Assembly: GCA_013153295.1 (NCBI GenBank)
Contig: JAADEV010000003.1
Coordinates: forward strand, 1 to 10,845
Source: Aquificota bacterium
GTDB taxonomy: Bacteria; Aquificota; Aquificia; Aquificales; Hydrogenothermaceae
DNA: 10,845 bases
Direction: 5' to 3'
Positions 1 to 7,127 of this stretch are shown here, one piece after another; positions within the stretch are counted from its first letter, which is position 1, and every line of letters begins with the position of its first letter. The notes beneath the pieces are model-generated. The model worked only from the letters and a program-made list of their open reading frames with translations, did no database searches and was not told the origin of the DNA. A program made the translations under genes and the position numbers.

Positions 1-927
1 TATATTTAATCTATTTATAAGATAATCTAAATTTTTAACAAGTTTTTTTGTATAAGCCATTGATGGTATTACTTTTTTTTGAGTTAAAGTTGCAAAAACA
101 GGTATAAAAGGAACTTTATGGAAATATCCACCTACGTTTATAATAATTTCGTCTTTTTTAAGATAATCTATAGCTTCTATTAATGCAGGTTTTTCTGCTA
201 AGGGACTATCCCCTGCAACATCTATAACTATATCAAACTGTTCTTTTTTCAGCTCGTCCTTTGAAACAGCCTTTAAGCCAGATTTCTCCGCCTTTTCCAT
301 TCTGGTTTCCAGTATATCGTTTATATAAACATCTCTTGTTATTAATGTTTGCCACACAGATGCTACAGATACACCTACCGCCCCAGCCCCAAGGACAAGC
401 ACCTTACTGTTTTTATCTACCTTCTTTATCTTGGTGTAAACATCTATTGTGTTAAGTCCCACCAGTAGAGGCTCTATAAATGTTAAAAGTGTTCTATCCT
501 CAACAGGGTATATATTTTCTACATTTACTACCGAGTATTCTGCAAATCCTCCGTCAAGTCCAACTAAGCCGTGGTAGGCGATTTTATCACATAGGTTTTC
601 CCTTCCTGTTTTACAGTATATACACTCCCCACAGCTAACAAGTGGAAGGACTGCCACCTGTTTACCTACAAGTGAAGGGTCTACACCTTCACCTACTTCC
701 TCTATTACTCCACCGTATTCTTGCGATGGTATTAGGGGAATACTTTTTCCTGTTAGTGGGTGTGGTTCTTTGTTTATTAGGAGGGGTCCTTCAAGGAACT
801 CATTGACCTGTGTCTGACTTAAACCTGCATCAGACACTTTAATTAGAACCTGTCCAGCCTTTGGGGTGGGCTTCTCCACCTCGGACAGTTGTATGTTCCG
901 TCTTCCTTTGTAAAGAAGGGCTTTCAT
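1..927 (-). CDS. MDR-family (zinc alcohol dehydrogenase-like) oxidoreductase, 3' end outside window
   Basis: The first 309 codons of a medium-chain dehydrogenase/reductase are visible; the C-terminus lies beyond the left edge. The GroES-like domain resembles 2,3-butanediol/sorbitol dehydrogenases (EGPLL, then PHPLTGK at 56-61). Structural zinc ligands C99, C102, C105 and C113 are present. The Rossmann fold has GAGAVG at 180-185, and D204 at the end of the second strand suggests NAD rather than NADP. Odd feature: the usual GxCGTD catalytic Cys is Ser37 (GLSQTQ) and the usual GHE His is Gln69 (SQE), while E70 and E152 (EPL) remain. Catalytic zinc binding is therefore doubtful and the substrate unknown. 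The ATG at 927 starts the conserved MKALLY segment. A GGAG lies 13 bases upstream, a long spacing, but no other in-frame start fits. It begins 45 bp after hemE on the same strand. Family is secure, function is not. Confidence 0.88.
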   Translation of the reverse strand, partial: MKALLYKGRRNIQLSEVEKPTPKAGQVLIKVSDAGLSQTQVNEFLEGPLLINKEPHPLTGKSIPLIPSQEYGGVIEEVGEGVDPSLVGKQVAVLPLVSCGECIYCKTGRENLCDKIAYHGLVGLDGGFAEYSVVNVENIYPVEDRTLLTFIEPLLVGLNTIDVYTKIKKVDKNSKVLVLGAGAVGVSVASVWQTLITRDVYINDILETRMEKAEKSGLKAVSKDELKKEQFDIVIDVAGDSPLAEKPALIEAIDYLKKDEIIINVGGYFHKVPFIPVFATLTQKKVIPSMAYTKKLVKNLDYLINRLNI

Positions 928-972
928 TGAGGCACTGTATCTCCTTTTATATTGGTAGACACATAACTTTTT

Positions 973-2013
973 TTACCTCCAGCTTTCCTCCTTAACCACC
1001 TGCACCAGATACTTTACCTTTTCCATATCCATATCAGGCATAAGTCCGTGTCCCAGATTGAATATATGCCCAGTATCCTTTCCCCATTTATCCAGTATCT
1101 CTAACGCCTTTTTCCTGATTACCCCTTTGTCGGCGTAAAGGACAGTTGGGTCTAAATTACCTTGTATAGCAAACTGCCCTTTTACCATTTCCTTTGCCTT
1201 GCCGATGTCCATCATCCAATCTATACCGTAAACATCAGCCCCCGAGGTAATCATATACTCAAAAAAGCCAGCTACCCCTTTAGTAAAATGGATAACAGGC
1301 TGGTCTTCCCTTCTTATTCCCTTTATTATTTTATTTATCGGCGGAAGTGCAAATTCTTTATAGTCTTCAGGTGATAAATAACCACCCCAGCTATCAAATA
1401 TCTGGACAGCATCAGCTCCACTTTCTATCTGAAAGTTTAGATACAGGATAAGCATATCCGCCAGTTTATCTAAAAGCTCTTTAAAGGCATCTGGATAGTT
1501 ATACATAAAAGCCTTTGCCTTTTTAAAATCCTTTGATGTTCTACCTTCTATCATATAAGCCGCCAGTGTAAAAGGTGCGCCACAAAAACCGATGGTAGGT
1601 AGTTCCCTGTTGGAAGCCCTGTTAACCCCTTTGATTATCTCCCCTACGAACCAGACCTGACTTTGGTCAAAGGGCTTTAGCTTAAGTATATCCTCCGGTG
1701 TGTTTATAGGGTTTTTAAATACAGGTCCTTCCCCTTCCCTAAATTCAAACTCAACACCTACAGCCTCAAGTGGTGTAAGTATGTCTGAGAAGATAATAAG
1801 GGCGTCAACCCCAAGGAGGTCTTTAGGTAGTAGTGTGGCTTTTACAGATAAATCTACATTTTTGTAAAAGGATATAAAGTCCCCTGCTTCCTTTCTAAGC
1901 TGTTGATACTGGGGCATATACCTGCCAGCCTGTCGCATAAGCCAGATAGGTGTCCTCTCCACAGGCTCCCTACGGCAGGCTCTTAAAAACAGGTCATTAA
2001 CAGGTTTATCCAT
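973..2013 (-). CDS. hemE: Uroporphyrinogen decarboxylase (haem biosynthesis)
   Basis: Cytosolic enzyme that decarboxylates the four acetate side chains of uroporphyrinogen III to give coproporphyrinogen III. The 346 residues match the usual length. Visible hallmarks are the N-terminal signature TPIWLMRQAGRYMP with R27 and R31, FSDILTP with the catalytic-type D77, GAPFTLAAYM with Y153, IFDSWGG with S208, and NLGHGLMPD with H322; these line up with the active-site Arg, Asp, Tyr, Ser and His of the family. The ATG at 2013 is preceded by AAGGAG at good spacing (GGAG, then 7 bases). It lies 68 bp downstream of rnr and 45 bp upstream of the MDR dehydrogenase gene, same strand. The neighbours are not haem genes, so the linkage is probably just co-orientation or a loose housekeeping operon. 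Identification is very sure. Confidence 0.98.
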   Translation of the reverse strand: MDKPVNDLFLRACRREPVERTPIWLMRQAGRYMPQYQQLRKEAGDFISFYKNVDLSVKATLLPKDLLGVDALIIFSDILTPLEAVGVEFEFREGEGPVFKNPINTPEDILKLKPFDQSQVWFVGEIIKGVNRASNRELPTIGFCGAPFTLAAYMIEGRTSKDFKKAKAFMYNYPDAFKELLDKLADMLILYLNFQIESGADAVQIFDSWGGYLSPEDYKEFALPPINKIIKGIRREDQPVIHFTKGVAGFFEYMITSGADVYGIDWMMDIGKAKEMVKGQFAIQGNLDPTVLYADKGVIRKKALEILDKWGKDTGHIFNLGHGLMPDMDMEKVKYLVQVVKEESWR

Positions 2014-2030
2014 ACCACTCTCCTTATTCT

Positions 2031-2046
2031 AAACTGTATACTGTTT
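2031..2046. repeat. Imperfect 16-bp palindrome just upstream of hemE
   Basis: AAACTGTATACTGTTT reads as a palindrome around GTATAC with a single mismatched pair. It lies 18-33 bases upstream of the hemE start codon in the rnr-hemE gap. It could be an operator or chance in AT-rich DNA. A clear promoter in this gap was not found: TTGATA and TAGAAT are present on the minus strand but about 21 bp apart. Confidence 0.25.
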
Positions 2047-2081
2047 CTATAATATCAAAGTTGCCCCAGTAATACATATTC

Positions 2082-4181
2082 CTACTCTACATAAGATAGG
2101 TCTAATTTTTTCAGGTCTTCGTCTACCTTTTCTATTTTTACGTTTATTTTGTCCCCTAAGCGGAATTCCCTATCCTTTCCTACTAACTTTTGGTTCAGCT
2201 CATCATACTTGAATTTGCCCGGTAGGGAGGCTATTGGTATAAGCCCTTCTATAAGGTATCTGTTTAACTCCACAAACAGACCAAAGGACATAACCCCTGT
2301 TATGATACCTTCAAACACTTCCCCTATATGGCTTGATAGTATTCTCAGCTTGAGTATATCAAGGGCGTCCCTTTCTGCGTCATCTGCCACCCTTTCCATT
2401 TTGGAACACTGTTTGGCAACCTCTTCCAGTTTGTTTGGTAGTGTTTCAAGCTCTTTCTTCTTAAATTTGTTTTTCAGGTCTTTTTTAAGTAATCTGTGGA
2501 CTGTAATATCTGCGTATCTCCTAATAGGTGATGTAAAGTGGGTATAACAGTCTGAGGCAAGTCCAAAGTGTCCTATATTCTCAACTGTGTATTTAGCCTG
2601 TTTCATTGTTCTTAAAGCCATAAACCTTACAAGTGTTTCCTCAGGTGTGCCGGCTACCTTTTCTAATATTTTTTGGATAAATTTAGGGGTTATCTTTTCT
2701 GGGTAGGATACATCGTATCCCAGACCTGCTACTAAGTCTACAAACCTTATTACCTTATCAAGGTCTGGTTTTTCGTGGGTTCTGTATAAAAACGGCAGGT
2801 TCTTTTTAAACATATGCCTTGCTACAGTTTCATTGGCAATAATCATAAACTCTTCTATTATTCTGTGTGCCAGATGTCTTTCGTATGGGACAACATCGTA
2901 GGGGTCTCCTGTTTCTGTAAATAGTATCTGGCTTTCTGGCATATCAAAGTCTATACTACCCCTTTTCTCCTTTGCCTTCATAAGTATCTTTGCTAACTTC
3001 TCCATATCCCTGAGGGGCTTAACCAGATGTGGGTATTTTGCTTCAAGTGGAGGGTCTCCTATTATCAGTCTAAGGGCTTCGTCGTAGGTTAGTTTGGCTT
3101 TGCTTATTATTACACTTTCGTATATATCATACTCTACAACCTTACCAGCTCTGTTTATAAGCATTTCACAGGTGAAGGTGTATTTCTTTTCGTTTGGTCT
3201 GAGGGAACAAAGCTGTGATGCAAGTCTCTCAGGTAGCATATGTAATGCCTGCTCAGGGAGGTAGTATGTGTTGCCCCTTTGGAAAGCCTCCCTATCTATT
3301 GCCGAACCTTCCTTTACATAGTGGGACACATCTGCTATATGGACAAAAAGTCTATACATATTACCTTCTTTCTGTATAGCTACTGCGTCGTCGTGGTCTC
3401 TGGCAGATGGGGGGTCTATTGTGAAACATATCTGGTCTGTAAGGTCTCTTCTGTTTTTTGTTCTCCTAACTACGGAAGGTAGTTTTTCAGCCTCCTCTAT
3501 AGCCTCAGGTGAATGCTCTGTAGGTAGGTTATACTTTCTGGCTACAATCTCTGCCACTGTAGCTGTGTTTTTAGTTTTACCTAAAACCTTTATTATTCTG
3601 CCTTTACCCCTTACCCTCGGTGCAGGATACTGGGTAATCTCTATTACCACATATGTGCCTTCTTCCAGTTTGTATTTTTTAACTTCCTTTTTTGTTATAT
3701 AGATTTTGTGGGGTATTACTGTATCTGACAGTAGGACATAGTGTCCTGTTTTGTCTTTGTAGTATCTACCTACTGCTGTTTTTATTGCCCTTTCTATAAC
3801 TTTTATAACTTTAGCTTCATCTTTTTTCTTTCTTTTTACAGGTTTTGCAAGGACTATATCACCGTCAAATAGGTATTTCATCTGTGGTGGTGGTATAAAT
3901 AAATCCTCAACCCCATCTCCTACAATAAGGAAACCATATCCACTTGGGTGGGCTTCAACCCTACCTTCAAGTAGTGTTTCTTCCCCTTCGTCCCACTGGG
4001 CGAGTATATACTTTCCTTTCTGGTATTTGATTATTTTTTTCTTCTGTAGTTTTTTCAGTAGCTTCCTAAGGGCTTTTTTTTCAGACTTTGGAACACCTAA
4101 CTTTCTTAAAAGCATCTTAAAGTAAACAGGCTTTCCCCTGTTTTTAAGAAAGTTAACTATATCCTTCTCTGTTATCTGCAT
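2082..4181 (-). CDS. rnr: Ribonuclease R (RNase II/RNB family 3'-5' exoribonuclease)
   Basis: Processive hydrolytic 3'-5' exoribonuclease that degrades structured RNA. It has 699 residues, close to compact RNase R proteins. Domains in order: N-terminal winged-helix segment about 1-62; two cold-shock RNA-binding domains about 68-200 (GYGFLIV at 81-87); RNB catalytic domain about 245-570; S1 domain about 617-697 (GEVFEGIITGVMSFGLFVE). The catalytic metal site is intact: IDPPSARDHDDA gives D256, D262, D264 and D265. The family signature HFTSPIRRYADITVHR is at 548-563. The protein is very Lys-rich, especially residues 34-57, as expected for RNA binding. The start is chosen because the winged helix begins at once; the ribosome site is weak (AGGT). 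It follows argD by 38 bp. RNase R is preferred over RNase II because the N-terminal winged helix is present. Confidence 0.96.
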   Translation of the reverse strand: MQITEKDIVNFLKNRGKPVYFKMLLRKLGVPKSEKKALRKLLKKLQKKKIIKYQKGKYILAQWDEGEETLLEGRVEAHPSGYGFLIVGDGVEDLFIPPPQMKYLFDGDIVLAKPVKRKKKDEAKVIKVIERAIKTAVGRYYKDKTGHYVLLSDTVIPHKIYITKKEVKKYKLEEGTYVVIEITQYPAPRVRGKGRIIKVLGKTKNTATVAEIVARKYNLPTEHSPEAIEEAEKLPSVVRRTKNRRDLTDQICFTIDPPSARDHDDAVAIQKEGNMYRLFVHIADVSHYVKEGSAIDREAFQRGNTYYLPEQALHMLPERLASQLCSLRPNEKKYTFTCEMLINRAGKVVEYDIYESVIISKAKLTYDEALRLIIGDPPLEAKYPHLVKPLRDMEKLAKILMKAKEKRGSIDFDMPESQILFTETGDPYDVVPYERHLAHRIIEEFMIIANETVARHMFKKNLPFLYRTHEKPDLDKVIRFVDLVAGLGYDVSYPEKITPKFIQKILEKVAGTPEETLVRFMALRTMKQAKYTVENIGHFGLASDCYTHFTSPIRRYADITVHRLLKKDLKNKFKKKELETLPNKLEEVAKQCSKMERVADDAERDALDILKLRILSSHIGEVFEGIITGVMSFGLFVELNRYLIEGLIPIASLPGKFKYDELNQKLVGKDREFRLGDKINVKIEKVDEDLKKLDLSYVE

Positions 4182-4219
4182 AGCGTTTACCTGCTTTTTA
4201 GGTTTTATCTAATTAAATA

Positions 4220-5383
4220 TTAAAGTATTTCTTTAAAAATAGATACACCTTTTTCTATCTCTTCCTTTGTTATTATTAGCGGTGGTAAAAATCTAACTGT
4301 GTTGCCCCCTGCCGTCCCTATGATTAAGCCTTTTTCAAGGGCTTTTTTAACAACTTCCTGTGCTTTTTTATCTTCAGGTAGGGATACACCGACCATAAGC
4401 CCTTTACCCCTTGGCGATAGTCCAAGCTCCTTTAGTTTGTTAAATAAAAACCTGCCGTTTTCTTCTACATTTGAGAGGAATTCCGATTTAGATACCTCCT
4501 GTAGGACGACTTTGGAGGCTACCATTGACAGGTAGTTTCCCCCGAATGTTGAACCGTGTGTTCCCGGTGTGAAACTTTTTGCTATCTCTTCCTTTGTAAG
4601 AACTGCCCCTACAGGGACACCTCCACCAAGTCCCTTTGCCAGTGTTATTATGTCTGGGCATATATTGTAATGCTGGTATGCAAACAGCTTACCTGTCCTA
4701 CCTATTCCTGTTTGGACTTCGTCTGCTACTATAAGTAGGTTTTTCTCCTTTGCTATCTCCTGTATAGTCTGTAAAAATTGTGGGTCTATAGGGTTTACCC
4801 CACCTTCCCCTTGTATAAACTCAAACATAATAGCCCCTGTGTTTGGGGTTATAGCCTCTTTTAGGGCTTTTATATCGTTAAACGGGGCGTATTTTATTCC
4901 CTGTAGCAGTGGTTTAAAGCCTTCGTGATACTTCGGCTGGGCTGTAGCTGTAAGCGAACCTATAGTCCTTCCGTGGAAACCCCCTGTAAATGTTATTATC
5001 TCGTATTTGTGGGCTTCTCCCCTGTCGTAGAAATACTTCCTTACCAGTTTTATTGCAGTTTCGTTTGCCTCTGCCCCTGAGTTGCAGAAAAAGGCTTTAT
5101 CTAAACAGGAGTTTTCAACAAGCATCTTTGCCACTTCTATCTGTGGTGGAATGTGGAAAAGGTTTGATGTGTGTATCAGCTTTTTTACCTGCTCTGTTAT
5201 TGCGTTTACCAGCTTTGGGTGGCTGTGTCCAAGGGAGTTTACAGCTATTCCAGAAAGCATATCTAAATATTTCTTCCCTTCTGTATCATACAGGTAAACA
5301 CCTTCTCCCCTTTCAAAAGCCACATCAAATCTGGCGTAGTTTCCTATTAGATACTTTTCAGAAAGCTGTTTAAACTCCTTCAT
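4220..5383 (-). CDS. argD: Acetylornithine / succinyldiaminopimelate aminotransferase (class III, PLP)
   Basis: PLP-dependent aminotransferase converting N-acetylglutamate semialdehyde to N-acetylornithine in arginine synthesis; ArgD enzymes often also serve lysine synthesis. With this start it has 387 residues, typical for the family. Visible motifs: YLIGNYARFDVAF near the N-terminus, LGHSHP at 51-56, NSGAEANETAIK at 101-112, the cofactor-contacting ADEVQTGIGRTG with D221, the Schiff-base lysine K250 in LAKGLGGGVPVGA, and HGSTFGGN at 277-284. An ATG at 5413 would add ten residues, but the ATG at 5383 sits behind AAAGGGGG, overlaps the upstream small gene's stop as ATGA, and gives the family's normal N-terminus. 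Fourth gene of the tight fbp cluster. Ornithine or GABA aminotransferase is an alternative, but the short length and motifs favour ArgD. Confidence 0.94.
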   Translation of the reverse strand: MKEFKQLSEKYLIGNYARFDVAFERGEGVYLYDTEGKKYLDMLSGIAVNSLGHSHPKLVNAITEQVKKLIHTSNLFHIPPQIEVAKMLVENSCLDKAFFCNSGAEANETAIKLVRKYFYDRGEAHKYEIITFTGGFHGRTIGSLTATAQPKYHEGFKPLLQGIKYAPFNDIKALKEAITPNTGAIMFEFIQGEGGVNPIDPQFLQTIQEIAKEKNLLIVADEVQTGIGRTGKLFAYQHYNICPDIITLAKGLGGGVPVGAVLTKEEIAKSFTPGTHGSTFGGNYLSMVASKVVLQEVSKSEFLSNVEENGRFLFNKLKELGLSPRGKGLMVGVSLPEDKKAQEVVKKALEKGLIIGTAGGNTVRFLPPLIITKEEIEKGVSIFKEIL

Positions 5384-5550
5384 TTTTCCCCCTTTGGTAT
5401 GAAACTTAAACATTCTTTCCCTGAGGCTTTTTTTACCTCAAGTGATGGTAGGTTTTTACTTTTAAAGCCAAAGGCTTTACACCCGTATGGAAACCTTTTA
5501 TCCCAAGTTATAAAAAAATGTTTACATTTGTAGCAGTTTACCTTATCCAT
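5380..5550 (-). CDS. Small Cys-rich protein (56 aa), probable metal-binding, function unknown
   Basis: A 56-codon gene fully inside the dedA-argD space. It begins MDKVNCYKCKHFFITWD, with PYGCKAFGFKSK at 21-32 and GKECLSF at 44-50. The cysteines C6 and C9 (CxxC), C24 and C47 could bind one zinc or an iron-sulphur cluster, with H11 nearby. From memory it resembles a widespread family of short CxxC proteins with a TWDP-like and KxFGFKS-like core, sometimes loosely labelled uracil-DNA glycosylase; I cannot verify this and give no function. Evidence that it is real: ATG 10 bp after the dedA stop, an AAAGG ribosome site overlapping that stop, a 4-bp ATGA overlap with argD, and coherent Cys/aromatic spacing. 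No signal peptide or membrane helix, so probably cytosolic. Co-transcribed with dedA and argD. Confidence 0.85.
   Translation of the reverse strand: MDKVNCYKCKHFFITWDKRFPYGCKAFGFKSKNLPSLEVKKASGKECLSFIPKGEK
5381..5395 (-). promoter_or_regulatory. Ribosome binding site and ATGA junction that fix the argD start
   Basis: On the minus strand AAAGGGGG is followed after four A's by ATG, and the same bases form ATGA, where the upstream small gene stops. This argues for translational coupling and for the start at 5383 rather than 5413. Confidence 0.75.
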
Positions 5551-5560
5551 ACACAAGCCT

Positions 5561-6031
5561 TTACAGGGTTGATAACCACTGCCCGAAAAAAGCCACAGCT
5601 AAAAATCTTGGTAGTCTGCCTATAAATGCTGATACAACAAAGGCAAGTATAGGCATCTCAAAGATACCTGCAAGCCAGCAAACCACTTTAAAGGGAATTG
5701 GGGTAATACCGGCTATAACCACCGCCCAAATCCCGTATTTCTTAAACAGCTCTTCACCTTTACGGTAATGTTCAGGGGAGATAAATTTTTTTACAACCGG
5801 TTCACCTAAGAATTTACCAAGGAAGTATCCAACAACACCTCCAAGGACACTCCCAACTGTGGCTACCAATGATGCTGTTATAGGGGACAGACCAAAGGCT
5901 GTTCCCCCTGTTATAAAAGGGTCAGGTGGTATAGGCTGTATAATACTTTCTGTGAAGGAGATTATAAATATACCTATATATCCGTATTCTGCTACTAACT
6001 CCTCAGCCCACTGTTTCAGACCTTCAAGCAT
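5561..6031 (-). CDS. Short DedA/VTT-domain (YqaA-like) inner-membrane protein
   Basis: A 156-residue integral membrane protein of the DedA/VTT (SNARE-associated) superfamily, some members of which move lipids or undecaprenyl phosphate across the membrane. Visible hallmarks: an acidic residue and prolines in SFTESIIQPIPPDPF, Gly-rich helix GSVLGGVVGYFLGKFLGE, FKKYGIWAVVIAG, the conserved TPIPFKV motif near residues 110-116, and the GRLPRF motif near 139-144. Hydrophobic segments lie about 15-35, 50-75, 102-122 and 126-150. It is shorter than the usual 200-residue DedA, which fits the YqaA-like subgroup. It starts 3 bp after fbp, with AGGGA as ribosome site, and is followed after 10 bp by the Cys-rich small gene. 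The family is clear; the transported lipid, if any, is unknown. Confidence 0.88.
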   Translation of the reverse strand: MLEGLKQWAEELVAEYGYIGIFIISFTESIIQPIPPDPFITGGTAFGLSPITASLVATVGSVLGGVVGYFLGKFLGEPVVKKFISPEHYRKGEELFKKYGIWAVVIAGITPIPFKVVCWLAGIFEMPILAFVVSAFIGRLPRFLAVAFFGQWLSTL

Positions 6032-6034
6032 AAA

Positions 6035-6979
6035 CTATCCCTGTAGATACCCAAGTAGTTGCTGTATCTCTTTCTTTGACCCTAAGTATACAGGTGTCCT
6101 TTGGTGAATATCTGTAGGTTTAATATCAAGTATATCTTCCTGTCCTGTGGTAGCAAGTCCCCCTGCCTGCTCTATAAGGAATGCCATAGGAGATGCTTCG
6201 TATAAAAGTCTCAGCTTACCATTTGGATTTTTCCTGTCTGAGGGGTAGGCAAAGATACCCCCTTTTATTACAGTTCTGTGGACATCTGCCACCATAGAAC
6301 CTATGTATCTAAGGGTATATCCTTCCCCTTTAAGGGCTTGTATATACTCTTTTAAGCCTTTTTTATCCCATTTTTCTGCGTTAGCCTCGTTTATAGAGTA
6401 TATCTTCCCTTTTTCAGGTAGTTTCATATCAGGGTGGGAAAGGAAAAAGCTACCTACAGAGGGGTCAAATGTAAAGCCGTTAACCCCTTTACCTGTGGAC
6501 AGGACTAACATCGTTGCAGAACCGTATATAACATAACCGGCTACAACCTGTTTTTTTCCTTCCTGTAGGAAGTTTTCCACACCGTCCCCTATCCTTTTAT
6601 GGATAGAAAATATTGTCCCGATGTTAACATTAACATCTATATTTGATGAACCGTCTAAGGGGTCAAAGGCTATTACATACTGGGCATCTTTTCCCTTTTC
6701 TGGGAAAATAGGTTGGTCTAACTCCTCAGAGGCAAGTCCGTAAAACTGTCCACTTTCAGAAAGGTAATCTATAAGTATCTGGTTTGCCACTTCGTCTAAC
6801 TTTTGGACTTCTTCACCTTGTATATTTGTTTTTCCCGCTTTCCCAAGTATACCTTCCAGCCCAGCTACTTTTACAAGTGAGGCTATCACTTTAACGGCAC
6901 TTTCTATAGGCATTATAGCTTCAAAAAGCTGTTTATCTTCTTTTAAAAGAAAACTACCAAGGTCTGTTGTATACCCCAT
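6035..6979 (-). CDS. fbp: Fructose-1,6-bisphosphatase, class I
   Basis: Hydrolyses fructose 1,6-bisphosphate to fructose 6-phosphate, the irreversible step of gluconeogenesis, here probably feeding hexose synthesis from fixed CO2. The 314 residues are slightly below the 330 or so of many class I enzymes. Metal-site motifs are intact: ASEELDQP with E85 and E86; FDPLDGSSNIDVNVNIGTIF with D106 and D109; and LYEASPMAFLIEQAGG with E261. The sugar-phosphate region RYIGSMVADVHRT with GIFAYP is at 224-246, and GKLRLLYE at 254-261. The start ATG has an excellent AGGAGGG site five bases upstream. It is the first gene of the minus-strand cluster (then dedA, the Cys-rich gene and argD) and is transcribed away from korAB, with 148 bp between start codons. 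Co-regulation with the kor operon is plausible but only inferred. Confidence 0.97.
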   Translation of the reverse strand: MGYTTDLGSFLLKEDKQLFEAIMPIESAVKVIASLVKVAGLEGILGKAGKTNIQGEEVQKLDEVANQILIDYLSESGQFYGLASEELDQPIFPEKGKDAQYVIAFDPLDGSSNIDVNVNIGTIFSIHKRIGDGVENFLQEGKKQVVAGYVIYGSATMLVLSTGKGVNGFTFDPSVGSFFLSHPDMKLPEKGKIYSINEANAEKWDKKGLKEYIQALKGEGYTLRYIGSMVADVHRTVIKGGIFAYPSDRKNPNGKLRLLYEASPMAFLIEQAGGLATTGQEDILDIKPTDIHQRTPVYLGSKKEIQQLLGYLQG

Positions 6980-7023
6980 CTAATCCCTCCTATCACATAT
7001 TAACCAGCTTAAAAATTAGCATA

Positions 7024-7053
7024 ATTCTATTTGGTATTACAATCTATTTTTAA
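7024..7053 (-). promoter_or_regulatory. Candidate promoter for the fbp cluster
   Basis: On the minus strand TTAAAA (7053-7048) and TAGAAT (7029-7024) are separated by 18 bp, which would start RNA near 7017 and leave a leader of about 38 bases. The -10 matches five of six consensus bases, the -35 four. In DNA this AT-rich, other pairings are possible. Confidence 0.4.
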
Positions 7054-7066
7054 CATACTTTTTAAC

Positions 7067-7083
7067 TTGATTTAAAAAATCAA
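7067..7083. repeat. Perfect 7-bp inverted repeat, candidate operator in the fbp-kor divergent region
   Basis: TTGATTT-AAA-AAATCAA. The left arm is also the proposed -35 of the kor promoter and the right arm lies in its spacer, so a bound protein would block polymerase. It recalls FNR/CRP-type half-sites (TTGAT...ATCAA), but the gap is 7 bp between those pentamers instead of the canonical 4, so I do not call it an FNR box. Chance is possible. Confidence 0.4.
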
Positions 7084-7096
7084 ACAGTGTTATATT
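7067..7096 (+). promoter_or_regulatory. Likely sigma-70 promoter for korAB
   Basis: TTGATT (7067-7072), an 18-bp spacer, then TATATT (7091-7096) preceded by TG (7088-7089), an extended -10. RNA would begin around 7103, giving a leader of about 25 bases that contains the strong korA ribosome site. Confidence 0.6.
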
Positions 7097-7112
7097 TTAT
7101 AAACCAATAATG

Positions 7113-7120
7113 AAAGGAGG
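7113..7120 (+). promoter_or_regulatory. Strong ribosome binding site that fixes the korA start at 7128
   Basis: AAAGGAGG lies 7 bases before the ATG at 7128. An in-frame ATG at 7110 overlaps this site and would be only a few bases into the predicted transcript, so it is not the likely start. Confidence 0.85.
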
Positions 7121-7127
7121 ACTTAAG

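Noticed and set aside
261..455. A 64-codon plus-strand frame in the left region, the only stop-to-stop frame listed there
   Set aside because: The region is fully occupied by the minus-strand MDR gene, whose cysteine pattern and Rossmann motif leave no doubt; the plus-strand frame is its shadow.
893..905. Possible catalytic or start ambiguity from a GTG eight bases before the MDR ATG (near 935)
   Set aside because: That GTG is out of frame and meets a stop after three codons, so it cannot start the MDR gene.
2149..2547. A 132-codon plus-strand frame opposite rnr, rich in Ser and Leu
   Set aside because: Antisense to the S1 and late RNB part of RNase R. Its Ser/Leu-rich, low-complexity product is what the complement of a Lys/Glu-rich gene yields.
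4990..5373. A 127-codon plus-strand frame opposite argD
   Set aside because: Antisense shadow of the PLP aminotransferase with no ribosome site or recognisable motif.
5384..5413. Upstream ATG at 5413 as the argD start
   Set aside because: It would place ten extra residues over the end of the Cys-rich gene. The AAAGGGGG site and ATGA junction favour 5383.
7067..7083. Canonical FNR/CRP box
   Set aside because: TTGAT and ATCAA are present, but the gap between them is 7 bp where FNR-type sites have 4, so it is listed only as an inverted repeat.
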